Numbered from the stretch's first letter, positions 8,771 to 17,404 are shown. The stretch: DNA of 64,000 nt from Carnimonas nigrificans ATCC BAA-78 (GCF_000526695.1 NZ_JAGO01000012.1:248001-312000), one strand, 5' to 3'. Notes: generated by a model not told the origin, from the letters alone. Translations and numbers: made by a program.

Positions 8771-8968
8771 ATGCCCACTGACGATAACAGCGATGATGTG
8801 CGCCTTGCCTATCAGCTTCTCACCTCTATCAACAAGGATGAGCTTAGCCGCAAGGTAAGCAAGGCGCTAATGGAGGGCTATCGACTAGCGGGTTCGCCGG
8901 TCATCAACTTGTCCAGCAACAAAAATGTCTATTTTGCTCAAGCGGTGGTGTTGCCGAAATTTGCCTGA
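8771..8968 (+). CDS. DUF1737-like small protein
   Basis: A 65-residue protein. I chose the ATG at 8771 because AAGGAT lies at suitable spacing and the longer upstream frame has no such site. The pattern AYQLLTS...LSRKVSKALMEGYRLAGSP...VYFAQAVVLP matches the layout I know for the DUF1737 family, whose function is not established. There is no signal peptide or membrane segment. Confidence 0.7.
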   Translation: MPTDDNSDDVRLAYQLLTSINKDELSRKVSKALMEGYRLAGSPVINLSSNKNVYFAQAVVLPKFA

Positions 8969-9158
8969 TTGCGCCTTAGGAAACACGGGAAAGGAGTAAC
9001 GCCATTGGCAGGCTGAATTTGCTGCCTGGTCTGTTGTCCAAGGCGTATGAGCGTGAATGGGCATTTGCTCTTTGAAAGAAGAGTATCTTCCACTATTTTT
9101 AAGCAGGCTATGCTGGAGATGTCGCCCAAGCGCACGGTATAGCCGTAGGGTATCCCGC

Positions 9159-9186
9159 AATCAACGTACTAAAATCAACGTACTAA
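9159..9186 (+). repeat. 14-bp tandem duplication in the leader of the acidic protein gene
   Basis: AATCAACGTACTAA occurs twice head to tail, ending just before the AAAGGAGC ribosome-binding site of the gene at 9200. Confidence 0.9.
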
Positions 9187-9199
9187 AGGAGCATGGAAC

Positions 9200-9538
9200 A
9201 TGAGCAACCGCAATTCTGACCATCGCCTTCCACTCGATGAGGAAACTCGGGTAACTGCCAACGTTGATGGCGGTTTAAATGAGTTTGATGGCGATATCCA
9301 GCCAGGTAACTACTCAAGTGAGGCGGCTTCCGATATCGCAGACGAGAACGAGCTGTACGCTGATCTCGCCGAAACGGGAGTAGAAGATGAACTTACCGAT
9401 GAGCTGGCTCGGGAAGAGCTGGACGCAGAAGCTGGAAGTGCTACTACCGACATCGACGAAGAAACCCTTGAAAGTGAGGTAACTTCCCTCGATTTCGACG
9501 ATCAGCGTGATCTTGAAAAAGACCCTCGCCAGCTCTAA
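9200..9538 (+). CDS. Very acidic small protein of unknown function
   Basis: A 112-residue protein with AAGGAG about ten bases before its ATG. The N-terminus (SNRNSDHRLPLDEETRV) is polar, and the rest is dominated by Asp and Glu with almost no Lys or aromatic residues. It is probably soluble and largely unstructured. A comparable acidic protein beginning with a similar NRN..PLDEET motif occurs in pseudomonads and relatives, to my memory, but without a secure function. The strong ribosome-binding site and clean frame support it as real. Confidence 0.75.
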   Translation: MSNRNSDHRLPLDEETRVTANVDGGLNEFDGDIQPGNYSSEAASDIADENELYADLAETGVEDELTDELAREELDAEAGSATTDIDEETLESEVTSLDFDDQRDLEKDPRQL

Positions 9539-9604
9539 CCCAGGCACAAAGCGGGCGTGGTCAGGCGAGAGGTAGTGGCCCAGAACGTCAAGAGGGGCGT
9601 TCCA

Positions 9605-9802
9605 TTAGCCCACCAGCATACCGCCTACAATGACGATCACCCCGCATAGCACCAATCCTGCCGCCTTCCAGCCTCGATGAACCAACTCCACATCGCTGCG
9701 CTGGAGGGCGTTTTTGTTGACTTCACGCACGATACCCACACTTTCGACAGCGGCACCTATAAACAAAGCAAAGGCCAGCAGGGCGCACACTAGCAAAATC
9801 AT
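9605..9802 (-). CDS. Small two-helix membrane protein
   Basis: A 65-residue protein starting at the ATG at 9802 behind GAGGAA. Two hydrophobic helices (about residues 2-22 and 46-64) flank a short polar loop with Glu, Arg and Asp. No family is recognised. It lies between convergent and co-oriented genes with no obvious operon partner. Confidence 0.6.
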   Translation of the reverse strand: MILLVCALLAFALFIGAAVESVGIVREVNKNALQRSDVELVHRGWKAAGLVLCGVIVIVGGMLVG

Positions 9803-10007
9803 GACGGGTTCCTCGTAGAGATTGGATTGGAATATCAGTGCGCCGCCTGGCAGCAGCGCGTGTGGGAAGAGACCTTAGCGCTCCTTGCCGTGACCTGTCG
9901 AGCGGCTTTTACAAGGAAGGCGACTTCTTCGTTATAAACTCCGTACCGACCCGCAAGCACGTCGGCACGAAGCCAGAAGCAGCAACGATCCTGATCGGGA
10001 GAGCACG

Positions 10008-11933
10008 TTAGCTGCCCAGATAGGTGTAGCCTTGCAAACCGGCGGTAAGGGTCTCCATAAAACACTGCCGTTCTTCATCAGTAAGATCGCTGTGCTGATC
10101 CAACTGCTGCTGGTAACGGCGGTGAAATTCGGCGATATCAAAATTCACGTATTCCAGCACGCCAGCGACGCTGGAACCGCGAATCGGCGAGCTGAGCTGC
10201 CATTTGCCCATGGCATCAACGCTGACATCAACCGAATCGGTATCGCCGAACAGGTTATGCATATCACCGAGAATCTCCTGGTAAGCACCCACCAGAAACA
10301 TTCCCAGCAGATGCTCTTCATCCTCTGCCCACTCGGGAAGCGGCAGGGAGGTATCAACGCTGTCGCCATCAATATAACGATCAAAACGGCCATCAGAGTC
10401 GCAGGTAATATCCTGAATAATGCCGCGCCGAGTGGCTGGACGTTGCAAGCCACTCAGCGGCATAACCGGAAATACCTGGTCGATGCCCCAGGCATCGGGA
10501 AGTGACTGGAACAGCGAAAAGTTGGCGAACAGCTTGTCAGCCAGTTTTTCAGCCAGTTCATCGAGAATTTCGCGATGTGCACGATGGCGTGAATCAAGAT
10601 GATGACGCAATAAATGGCAAGCTCCGATATAGACCGCCTCGCCTTCAGCGCGCTGCTTCAGGGTAATGTCGCCCAGCACAAAGCGGTGCTGCAACTCACT
10701 GAAGGATTGCGTCAGATCGTGGTAATACTCGGCCAGCATCAAGGGGGGCTGACGCTGGTTAAGGGCAGTATGAATCTCCCACAGCGTTTCCAGTAATGGC
10801 TCGCCGTGGCTTCGCTCGGGCATGGTGGCAGGGAGCTGTTTCTCCTCATCAATCACATTGGTGATCAACACCGCATGATGGGCGGTCAAGGCGCGGCCTG
10901 ATTCGGAGATGATGTCAGGATGGGGCAATCCTTCCTGCTGACATAGCTGATGGAAGGTGCCCACTACATTGTTGGCATATTCGCCTAACGAATAGTTGAT
11001 CGAACAATGGCTGCGCGAGCGTGTGCCTTCATAATCAATGCCGAGGCCGCCGCCCACATCGACCACCTTGATCGCTGCTCCCTGAGCGTGCAGGCTTTGG
11101 AAAAAGCGTGCGCACTCGGTCAAACCGCGCTTGATATCATGAATATTGGCGATCTGGGAGCCGAGATGGAAGTGGATAAGGTCGAGGCAATCAAGCATCT
11201 GCTCGCTGCGCAGCCGCTCGATCACCTGCAGAATCTGGTGTGCGGTGAGACCGAACTTGGACTTGGCCCCGCCGGAACTTTCCCATTTTCCCTTGCCCAC
11301 TGACATCAGGCGTGCGCGCAGCCCAATACGGGGCTTCACTCCCAGCGCCCGTGACTCGCTGATAATCAGCGATAGCTCTGACTCCTTCTCGACCACCAGA
11401 TAGACACGATGGCCGAGCTTCTCGCCCATCAGCGCCAGCCTGACGTATTCGCGATCCTTGTAGCCGTTGCATACAATGGTTGAGGGGCCTTCAGAAGAGA
11501 GCGCCAGCACTGCCAGCAGTTCCGGTTTGCTTCCCGCCTCAAGACCCACTCGCCCAGCGCTGCGCTGTGGCGTCGCCAGTAACTCTTCTACCACACGGCG
11601 CTGCTGATTGACCTTGATCGGGTATACCGCCGTATAGCGGCCCTGATAGTCACACTCCTTGATCGCGTTATCGAAGGCATTGCACAGCAAGGCCACCCGC
11701 GAATGCAGAATATTGCTGAAGCGCATCAATAGCGGCAGTCGCAGCCCGCTCTGTTTGGCTTGCCGCAGCAATTCGGTCAGCTTGATTTGCGGCGTGGTGG
11801 CCCGATCCCCCAGTGTCGGGGTTACCACCACATCGCCGCTGGCATCCAAATCGTAATAGCCGCCACCCCAATGGTCGATGTTGTAGACGCGCCGCGCATT
11901 ATTGATGGAGTAGGAGGTGTTGTCGTTATTCAT
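10008..11933 (-). CDS. speA: Biosynthetic arginine decarboxylase
   Basis: PLP enzyme that decarboxylates arginine to agmatine, the first step of putrescine synthesis by the agmatine route. The roughly 640-residue product matches SpeA length. It shows INNARRVYNIDHWG at the N-terminus, the PLP-lysine segment YTAVYPIKVNQQ near 100, HFHLGSQIANI, VDVGGGLGIDYEG near 295, and the C-terminal INLGDTDSVDV-type region. An ATG at 11939 is also in frame, but AAGG lies six bases before the ATG at 11933, so I prefer the latter. It is the last gene of aguB-aguA-speA, whose products run consecutively from arginine to putrescine. Confidence 0.95.
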   Translation of the reverse strand: MNNDNTSYSINNARRVYNIDHWGGGYYDLDASGDVVVTPTLGDRATTPQIKLTELLRQAKQSGLRLPLLMRFSNILHSRVALLCNAFDNAIKECDYQGRYTAVYPIKVNQQRRVVEELLATPQRSAGRVGLEAGSKPELLAVLALSSEGPSTIVCNGYKDREYVRLALMGEKLGHRVYLVVEKESELSLIISESRALGVKPRIGLRARLMSVGKGKWESSGGAKSKFGLTAHQILQVIERLRSEQMLDCLDLIHFHLGSQIANIHDIKRGLTECARFFQSLHAQGAAIKVVDVGGGLGIDYEGTRSRSHCSINYSLGEYANNVVGTFHQLCQQEGLPHPDIISESGRALTAHHAVLITNVIDEEKQLPATMPERSHGEPLLETLWEIHTALNQRQPPLMLAEYYHDLTQSFSELQHRFVLGDITLKQRAEGEAVYIGACHLLRHHLDSRHRAHREILDELAEKLADKLFANFSLFQSLPDAWGIDQVFPVMPLSGLQRPATRRGIIQDITCDSDGRFDRYIDGDSVDTSLPLPEWAEDEEHLLGMFLVGAYQEILGDMHNLFGDTDSVDVSVDAMGKWQLSSPIRGSSVAGVLEYVNFDIAEFHRRYQQQLDQHSDLTDEERQCFMETLTAGLQGYTYLGS

Positions 11934-11983
11934 GGCCATCCTTGGTAAACAGGATCGGTACGGTAAAGGGAATCGCTGAATGA

Positions 11984-13084
11984 TCAGCAGGAGGCATTCA
12001 GTGCATCAGAGGCGGGGATCTGCTGAGTGATGCAGTGGATATTACCGCCACCAAGCAGGATTTCGCGACCTTCGATTGGGGTAATGACATGGTCCGGATA
12101 CATTTCCCGGAAGATAGCGAGAGCCTGGCTATCGGTACGCTCATCCAATAGAGGAAACACGATCTGGTGGTTGGTAATCAGGTAGTTAACATAGGAGGCC
12201 GCCAGGCGCTCACCAGCCGAGCGTTCCACCGCTTCACCGCTACTAATGCCTGCGCACTCCTGCTCGGTGGCATAGAGCGGCCCCGGCATCGGCAGCTTCC
12301 ATATTTTCAGTGTACGCCCGCGTGCATCGGTACAGCGCTTCAGCGTATCGAACGCCGCCTGAGACCTGGCATATTGCGGGTCATCCTGATCGTAGGTCCA
12401 GCTCAGCACGACTTCACCTGGGCGAACAAAACAGCACATATTATCAATGTGGCCGTCGGTTTCGTCTTTATACACGCCAAGAGGTAGCCATATGATCTTT
12501 TCGACGCCCAGCAGTGCGTGTAGTTGTGCTTCGATCTCCGCCTGGGTAAGCGTGGGATTGCGGTTGGGCGAAAGCAGGCATTCCCGCGTTACCAAAAGCG
12601 TACCTTCACCATCAGTGTGAATAGCGCCGCCCTCCATGACCAGATCAATGGCGTGGCAGGGTAGCTCATGGTAAGCGGCAATCTGGGAGGCAACAGCCTG
12701 ATCACGCTGCCAGTGGGGGTAGAGACCACCAAGCTCACCACCCCAGGCGTTGAAGCGCCAGTCAAGCGCACAGCGCTGGCCCTGCTGATCGAACACAATG
12801 GTAGGGCCGGTGTCCCGCGCCCAGGCATCGTCGCTTTCAATTTCCACCAGCGTAATGCGATCGTCTAGCAGCGCCTTGGCGGCTTCCCAATGTTGCTTGC
12901 CCACGGCCATAAATACCGGCGTGGTCATCGCGATGGCCTCAGCTACCCTGGCAAAGATCTGCCGGGCAGGAGTTGCCTGCTCACGCCAGTTATCCCCGCG
13001 ATAGGGCCACACCATCCATACAGCCTGCTGAGACGCCCATTCAGCGGGCATGAAAAAGCGCACGGATTGATGTTCATGGGTCAT
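11984..13084 (-). CDS. aguA: Agmatine deiminase
   Basis: Hydrolyses agmatine to N-carbamoylputrescine and ammonia. The 366-residue product has the family motifs MPAEWASQQAVWMVWP near the start, ESDDAWARDTGPT near residue 85, the catalytic DGHIDNMCCFV segment, and the nucleophile cysteine in LGGGNIHCITQQ near the C-terminus. Its start overlaps the aguB stop by ATGA, and speA follows about 50 bases on. Confidence 0.96.
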   Translation of the reverse strand: MTHEHQSVRFFMPAEWASQQAVWMVWPYRGDNWREQATPARQIFARVAEAIAMTTPVFMAVGKQHWEAAKALLDDRITLVEIESDDAWARDTGPTIVFDQQGQRCALDWRFNAWGGELGGLYPHWQRDQAVASQIAAYHELPCHAIDLVMEGGAIHTDGEGTLLVTRECLLSPNRNPTLTQAEIEAQLHALLGVEKIIWLPLGVYKDETDGHIDNMCCFVRPGEVVLSWTYDQDDPQYARSQAAFDTLKRCTDARGRTLKIWKLPMPGPLYATEQECAGISSGEAVERSAGERLAASYVNYLITNHQIVFPLLDERTDSQALAIFREMYPDHVITPIEGREILLGGGNIHCITQQIPASDALNASC

Positions 13085-13974
13085 TGGTGGCGGGTTCCAG
13101 CACTGCCATCAAAGCTCGCAATGGCGCCATACAGATCGGGACGACGGTCACGAAACAGCCCCCAGGCACTGCGTTCCTGCGCGATATGATCAAGATCAAA
13201 GGTGTGCACAATCACGCATTCATCCGTGCGATTGGCCTGCTGTACAAGTTCTCCCGTGTGGTCGGCAATAAAGCAGCTGCCATAGAAGGTCATTTCCAGA
13301 CCGTCGATATGCTCGCTGGTTTCGGTGCCGATGCGATTGGAAGTAATCACAGGGGTTAGATTGGCTGCCGCGTGTCCCTGTTGGGTGCGCGTCCAGTGTG
13401 GCTGGCTATTGATCTCGGGGAAGGCTGGTTCGCTGCCGATCGCCGAAGGATAGAACAGTAACTCGGCCCCCTGTAATGCCATGCAGCGCGCTGCTTCCGG
13501 GAACCACTGATCCCAACAGATACCTACGCCAATACGGGCATAGCGGGTCTCCCACACCTTGAATCCGGTATCCCCTGGACTAAAAAACTGTTTCTCCTGG
13601 TAGGCCGGACCATTGGGAATATGGGATTTGCGGTATTTGCCGAGAATACTGCCATCGGCATCAATCACGACCAGTGAGTTGAAAAAAGCGTTGTGTGCCT
13701 TCTCGAAGAAACTGATCGGCAGCACTACCTCAAGTTCGCGAGCCAGTTGGACGAAATGGGTGATCAAACGGTTGTCGTCAGCGCTTTCAGCCAGTGCAAA
13801 GTGAGCAGGGTGCTGATCAATGCAAAAATAAGGGCCTGCAAACAGCTCCTGAACAAGGATGATTTGGGCACCCTGCGCATGAGCGCTGCGCACCAGCCGC
13901 TCGGCGGTGCGAATATTGATGTCGATCTCTTTACTACAGGCCATCTGAGAGGCGGCAACGGTGACCTTTCTCAT
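13081..13974 (-). CDS. aguB: N-carbamoylputrescine amidase
   Basis: Carbon-nitrogen hydrolase that converts N-carbamoylputrescine to putrescine, CO2 and ammonia. The Glu-Lys-Cys triad is visible: VQELFAGPYF near residue 40, KYRKSHIPNG near 118, and GVGICWDQWFPE near 153. The C-terminal region includes DLDHIAQERSAWGLFRDRRPDLY, typical of AguB. The frame is open for another 69 codons upstream, but family members begin at or close to MRKVTVAASQMAC, so I use the ATG at 13974 (297 residues). It is the first gene of the putrescine operon and overlaps aguA. Confidence 0.94.
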   Translation of the reverse strand: MRKVTVAASQMACSKEIDINIRTAERLVRSAHAQGAQIILVQELFAGPYFCIDQHPAHFALAESADDNRLITHFVQLARELEVVLPISFFEKAHNAFFNSLVVIDADGSILGKYRKSHIPNGPAYQEKQFFSPGDTGFKVWETRYARIGVGICWDQWFPEAARCMALQGAELLFYPSAIGSEPAFPEINSQPHWTRTQQGHAAANLTPVITSNRIGTETSEHIDGLEMTFYGSCFIADHTGELVQQANRTDECVIVHTFDLDHIAQERSAWGLFRDRRPDLYGAIASFDGSAGTRHQ

Positions 13975-14301
13975 CGTATTATCCATTGGTAGGGGGCGAT
14001 CAGCGCCGCAAGCCCCATGTAAAGCAGCAGGCACGCATGCTAGCACAAGGAAACAGGCGCAACCTGAAGCGTATACACCGGCAGTGATGTCGCTGTTGTG
14101 GGTGGGTGCATCCACTTGATAGCTGTTTCTCGCCGAGCAATCAAGGTGTAGGATCTTGGGTGTGGGGAAATAAAATGGCAAGACTGGAAAACTTTCTTAT
14201 CAGCGGTAGGAAAAGCTTCATATCGAGGCTGCACACTGAAAACCGTAAATCCTGCTGAGGCGGGCAACGTACTTACAGTGATTCACCCGAGGAGTAATGC
14301 C
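13975..14301. other. Intergenic region between divergent aguB and a small gene
   Basis: About 330 bases with no convincing gene. It must contain the promoter of the putrescine operon (leftward) and that of the small gene at 14302 (rightward). I see no clear operator or riboswitch. Confidence 0.6.
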
Positions 14302-14523
14302 ATGCTTGACGCACTGTTTACCTCCGATGTTCTTTACCACGCAGCCAGAGAGTGTGCCATTGAGGCTGTAGAAGAGGGCGCTGACGGTTATACCGCTGCG
14401 CTGAAACTGATTACTGACGTCAGCGGCAACAGCAATTTGCCGCTGAGCACCAACGAAATAACGGGGCTTGCTGAAAAAGCTTCGAGTGGCGTACACGGCG
14501 AGTTGTTTGAACTCGCTTCCTGA
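14302..14523 (+). CDS. Small protein of unknown function
   Basis: A 73-residue, mildly acidic protein from an ATG at 14302 with GAGGAGT at good spacing. It has no membrane segment and reads as mostly helical (ARECAIEAVEEGADGYTAALKLI). No family is recognised. A strong terminator follows, which supports it as an independent gene. Confidence 0.6.
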   Translation: MLDALFTSDVLYHAARECAIEAVEEGADGYTAALKLITDVSGNSNLPLSTNEITGLAEKASSGVHGELFELAS

Positions 14524-14588
14524 CGGCGATCCATCAATGCCTGCCAATCGGGCAGCACTGCGTTGATCGGCACGATTTTTAACAAAAT

Positions 14589-14619
14589 GCTCGTCTGGAT
14601 GCCCAGACGGGCATTTTTG
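14589..14619 (+). terminator. Rho-independent terminator
   Basis: GCTCGTCTGG (14589-14598) pairs with CCAGACGGGC (14603-14612) with one G-T pair, then ATTTTTG. It ends the transcript of the small gene at 14302. Confidence 0.85.
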
Positions 14620-14743
14620 TTGCAACTAGTTGTAAATAGCTGTGGCGGCCAATGTTCACTCTGACCATCGGCTTCGCGTAACAGGGCATATGGTTAAAAT
14701 TATACTGTTCCAAAGAGAAACAACGAAAAATTATTTCAACTAG

Positions 14744-14778
14744 CCAAACGTCTCAAAAATAATTTGCGAGACGTTTGG
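14744..14778 (-). terminator. Perfect 11-bp inverted repeat after the DGQHR gene, possible terminator
   Basis: CCAAACGTCTC (14744-14754) and GAGACGTTTGG (14768-14778) are exact complements around an AT-rich 13-base spacer, 12 bases beyond the stop of the DGQHR gene. No good T-run follows directly, so a terminator is likely but not certain. Confidence 0.55.
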
Positions 14779-14789
14779 ATAATCTTTAT

Positions 14790-16268
14790 TTAGGCATGGT
14801 TATGGCGACTAGGAAGACCGACCTGGTAGCGAATCATGTCGCCAATGATTGGGAAAATATCATTATGCTTGGATCCAAATCGCATGAACCCTGCCTGATA
14901 TGACCCCACATCCCTGTTTGCGGTTGTAGTGTCATCTGGAAGCCACTTGTACAAGTATGAAAGATTATATTTGTCTACTTCTTCCTTTGTGAGATCGTAA
15001 TATCGCCAAACAGGGTTACTGTGAGAAAAATCGATCTCTTCAATTTTGCTCATTAGTAGTTCAAATTGCTCATCAGCGTGGCCAGGTCGACGGTTGCTGA
15101 AGTTCAGATTGTAGGTGAGCTTAGCTAGTGCTTTCAATACGACGGGTTGAGCGGCAATCGTTTTTTCTTTGGCGCGTTCTTCCCCAAATCCTTGAATGCT
15201 CGCTATATGATGCCAAAGGCTTTCAACAATATATGCTTTTGGATCAACTATTGCAGGAGTTGCTCCAGAAGCATTTGATTTGTTTAAGAAGGCAATTGAA
15301 GTGATGGAGACCAGGTCCTTCATTGCCACTTCACCTCCATCCTGAGACCAATCACGCGTCTCTTTTTCCGATGCTCGAACTATTCCATTTTCGAGAACAT
15401 TTTTCTTGATGAATTGAGTAACTGGGTTAGACCCATCGAAATCGAGAGCCAGGCTTGGGTTAACTTTCTTGCCAAGTTTATTAAGGTCGTGAAATAGCTG
15501 TTTTTCTTGATCCAGTTTTAATCCAAGATGCACTTCGACCGTCACTGTAGAGAATGTTCTTGCTGCTTTAAACGCTTCATTCCATACATATACCTCATCT
15601 GCTGATATGGATTCACCTTTATCTGGGTACAGAATTGGCGAACGTGCTGGGTATGTGCCTCCCTGCCGAACAGACTCAAGAAAGTTCATCACTATATCTG
15701 CACCATACCGCCGATGCTGTCCATCAATGACCCACAATAGATTTCGCTCGGAAAGATAAACTTTAAATGATGCAGTGCTCCCATCCTCGGCAGAAGTTAA
15801 TCGACTTCCTCGAATACCACCATTGCTAGGACTTCCGCCACCGAGGGGGATTTCTCTGATGTTGCAGACAATGGGTTGTAACGAGAAATAGGATTGATCC
15901 CCAAGTTTTCGCATAATTCTTTCGAAGGCATCTGGGATAGGCTTTCCTTGAGATTGAAGGGCTATTCTTGCAGCTGAAACCAGCCCTTTGAGCATATATT
16001 TCGCAAGGTTATTAGCATGAGTTTTATCGAGTGGTCGTTGTGCAACGGCGCCAGCCTCAACATCGTTTGCAACTTCTGAAATAGAGTAGAACTCGTGAAA
16101 AGGGATGTTCATGACAAACACCCGATGACCAAGGTTGTGTCCGATAAAAACCGTGTAAGGTTTTTCTGTTGTATCACCAGTCGATAGCAAACTATCGAGA
16201 TCATCGATGCCGCTGGAATCATTGGACATGAGTGGCTGTGGCATGCCGCCATCATTAGCTGGGTACAT
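14790..16268 (-). CDS. DGQHR-domain protein, DndB-like
   Basis: A protein of about 492 residues with the DGQHR signature (VIDGQHRRYGA, DGQHRR near 182-187) preceded by FKVYLSERNLLW. A later segment, DLNKLGKKVNPSLALDFD, matches the region after the motif in DndB-type proteins. DndB regulates phosphorothioate DNA modification genes and affects modification level; DGQHR proteins are also found alone in defence islands. No dndCDE genes are in the window, so this is an orphan. I start at the ATG at 16268, which has GGAGG upstream; the frame opens at 16301. Codon use and base composition are clearly more AT-rich than the flanks, suggesting horizontal acquisition. Family call is moderately sure, role unknown. 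Confidence 0.75.
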   Translation of the reverse strand: MYPANDGGMPQPLMSNDSSGIDDLDSLLSTGDTTEKPYTVFIGHNLGHRVFVMNIPFHEFYSISEVANDVEAGAVAQRPLDKTHANNLAKYMLKGLVSAARIALQSQGKPIPDAFERIMRKLGDQSYFSLQPIVCNIREIPLGGGSPSNGGIRGSRLTSAEDGSTASFKVYLSERNLLWVIDGQHRRYGADIVMNFLESVRQGGTYPARSPILYPDKGESISADEVYVWNEAFKAARTFSTVTVEVHLGLKLDQEKQLFHDLNKLGKKVNPSLALDFDGSNPVTQFIKKNVLENGIVRASEKETRDWSQDGGEVAMKDLVSITSIAFLNKSNASGATPAIVDPKAYIVESLWHHIASIQGFGEERAKEKTIAAQPVVLKALAKLTYNLNFSNRRPGHADEQFELLMSKIEEIDFSHSNPVWRYYDLTKEEVDKYNLSYLYKWLPDDTTTANRDVGSYQAGFMRFGSKHNDIFPIIGDMIRYQVGLPSRHNHA

Positions 16269-16305
16269 AAGTAATAAAACCTCCATGTTAGTTTGATACA
16301 ATATA

Positions 16306-16445
16306 CCTGGAATGAATGCTTATCTTTCATTTGTTTTTAAATTAACACGCCTGGGATGTCGTGTGCAAGAATTTTTTTTACTCCTGGTTGAAATTAAAAA
16401 ACATCCAGGATTTCTATAAAAATCATCCTGGACGCTTTTTGATAA
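16306..16445. promoter_or_regulatory. Cluster of CCTGG-ATG motifs between two divergent accessory genes
   Basis: In an AT-rich intergenic region the motif CCTGG followed by an ATG-like triplet recurs: CCTGGAATG at 16306-16314, CCTGGGATG at 16350-16358, CCTGGTTG at 16383-16390, CATCCAGG (inverted) at 16402-16409 and CCTGGACGC at 16437-16445. The last two form an inverted repeat (TCCAGGAT and ATCCTGGA). Such spacing suits a multi-site operator shared by the divergent genes at 16268 and 16558. The binding protein is unknown. Confidence 0.5.
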
Positions 16446-16557
16446 GCCGCTGATGGCTGAAAACCGCCTAGAATTTGACATTTGTAATTGAGCTGTGAGT
16501 GTTCGACTACGGAGAAGAGTATTTATGTTAAATTTGGCCCATATATAGGAAGGGTCT

Positions 16558-17133
16558 ATGAAAAAATGCTACTACACAGTTGATAGGAATGAATCTCTTG
16601 TAGGAGGATCTGAAATAAAATTGAAGCAGTTCAAAGATATTACTCCAGCCGCCCTTCAAAATCTCGTTGATACCGAATTTCCAAACGGGCTATCCAAGCA
16701 TGGTGAGATTTATTATCTATGTTCTAAAGCCCAATTCATTTCTCCAAAGGAAATAGCCCATAGATTGGTAGACGGCTTGGAGCCCTCACTTGGCTATCCA
16801 ATTGATTTACTGTGGGAACAAGTGCGGCGAGCAAGATTTTCAGAGCATCCCTCTCGATTTCAATGTATCTTCGGATGGGAGACAGTCGAGTACGCAAAGC
16901 AACAAGCACAGAGCCTCGGTTGGAAAGATAAACCTATATATGAAGTTTTTCCATCAGGAAAAACTTTCATAGCAAACATGAGTTTACTATTTGCGACAAG
17001 TAGCAACTTGATGGTTAATCATCTCGCAAATGAATATTGGGAAGGTAATAATGGTCCAGAAGAGTTTTCTGTCGTTCGTGAAGTACTCATTGATCTTCCA
17101 GCTACGATAGGAAAGCAGGTAGGAATGACGTGA
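16558..17133 (+). CDS. DUF2441-like protein
   Basis: A 191-residue protein from an ATG at 16558 with AGGAAGGG just upstream. The pattern CYYTVDRNESL at the N-terminus, KHGEIYYL near 47-54, LLWEQVRRARF near 84-94 and HPSRFQCIFGWETVEYAK near 97-114 agrees with what I know of DUF2441 proteins. Their biochemical function is not established. It is divergent from the DGQHR gene across a shared, motif-rich region, has the same AT-rich composition, and ends about 270 bases from the 3' end of tRNA-Pro. That setting suggests a mobile or defence-type pair, which is inference only. Confidence 0.6.
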   Translation: MKKCYYTVDRNESLVGGSEIKLKQFKDITPAALQNLVDTEFPNGLSKHGEIYYLCSKAQFISPKEIAHRLVDGLEPSLGYPIDLLWEQVRRARFSEHPSRFQCIFGWETVEYAKQQAQSLGWKDKPIYEVFPSGKTFIANMSLLFATSSNLMVNHLANEYWEGNNGPEEFSVVREVLIDLPATIGKQVGMT

Positions 17134-17354
17134 CCAAAACGTGCGCACACCTGTCGCAAACGCTGCTTTCTCCGTTGCATTCCTTACATGGATGTTTGCG
17201 ATACTTTCAGTCAAGAAAATCGACTGCTCGCCGCGTGCCTTTAACCTTGTCTTCGGCAGACTTGCTAGTGCCAAATCGAGTGCAAACAGCATGAGAGGGC
17301 GATGCCAAACCCGATGCAACGGGGCAGAGTTTTCACCTGATTTTCACTCAACGC
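17134..17354. other. Gene-free stretch between the accessory gene and tRNA-Pro
   Basis: About 220 bases without a convincing gene. It contains an inverted repeat TCGCAAAC (17154-17161) and GTTTGCGA (17194-17201). It may be debris from an integrated element, but no integrase motif can be read. Confidence 0.4.
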
Positions 17355-17393
17355 AAAATAGCCAGTAAGGTGGTTAACCTAACTGGCTATTTT
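17355..17393. terminator. Strong bidirectional hairpin terminator for tRNA-Pro
   Basis: AAAATAGCCAGTAAGGT (17355-17371) pairs with ACCTAACTGGCTATTTT (17377-17393) with one mismatch. A- and T-runs form the base on both strands. It lies 11 bases beyond the 3' end of the minus-strand tRNA gene. Confidence 0.85.
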
Positions 17394-17404
17394 ATAAAGC
17401 TTTT

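Noticed and set aside
9835-10065. Minus-strand frame of about 76 codons overlapping the end of speA
   Set aside because: It runs in another frame across the C-terminus of speA and has no site or recognisable product.
16475-16510. TTGACA as promoter of the DUF2441-like gene
   Set aside because: No acceptable -10 element at 16-18 bases from it.
17141-17368. Plus-strand 75-codon frame beside tRNA-Pro
   Set aside because: No ribosome-binding site, no recognisable motif, and it runs into the tRNA terminator.
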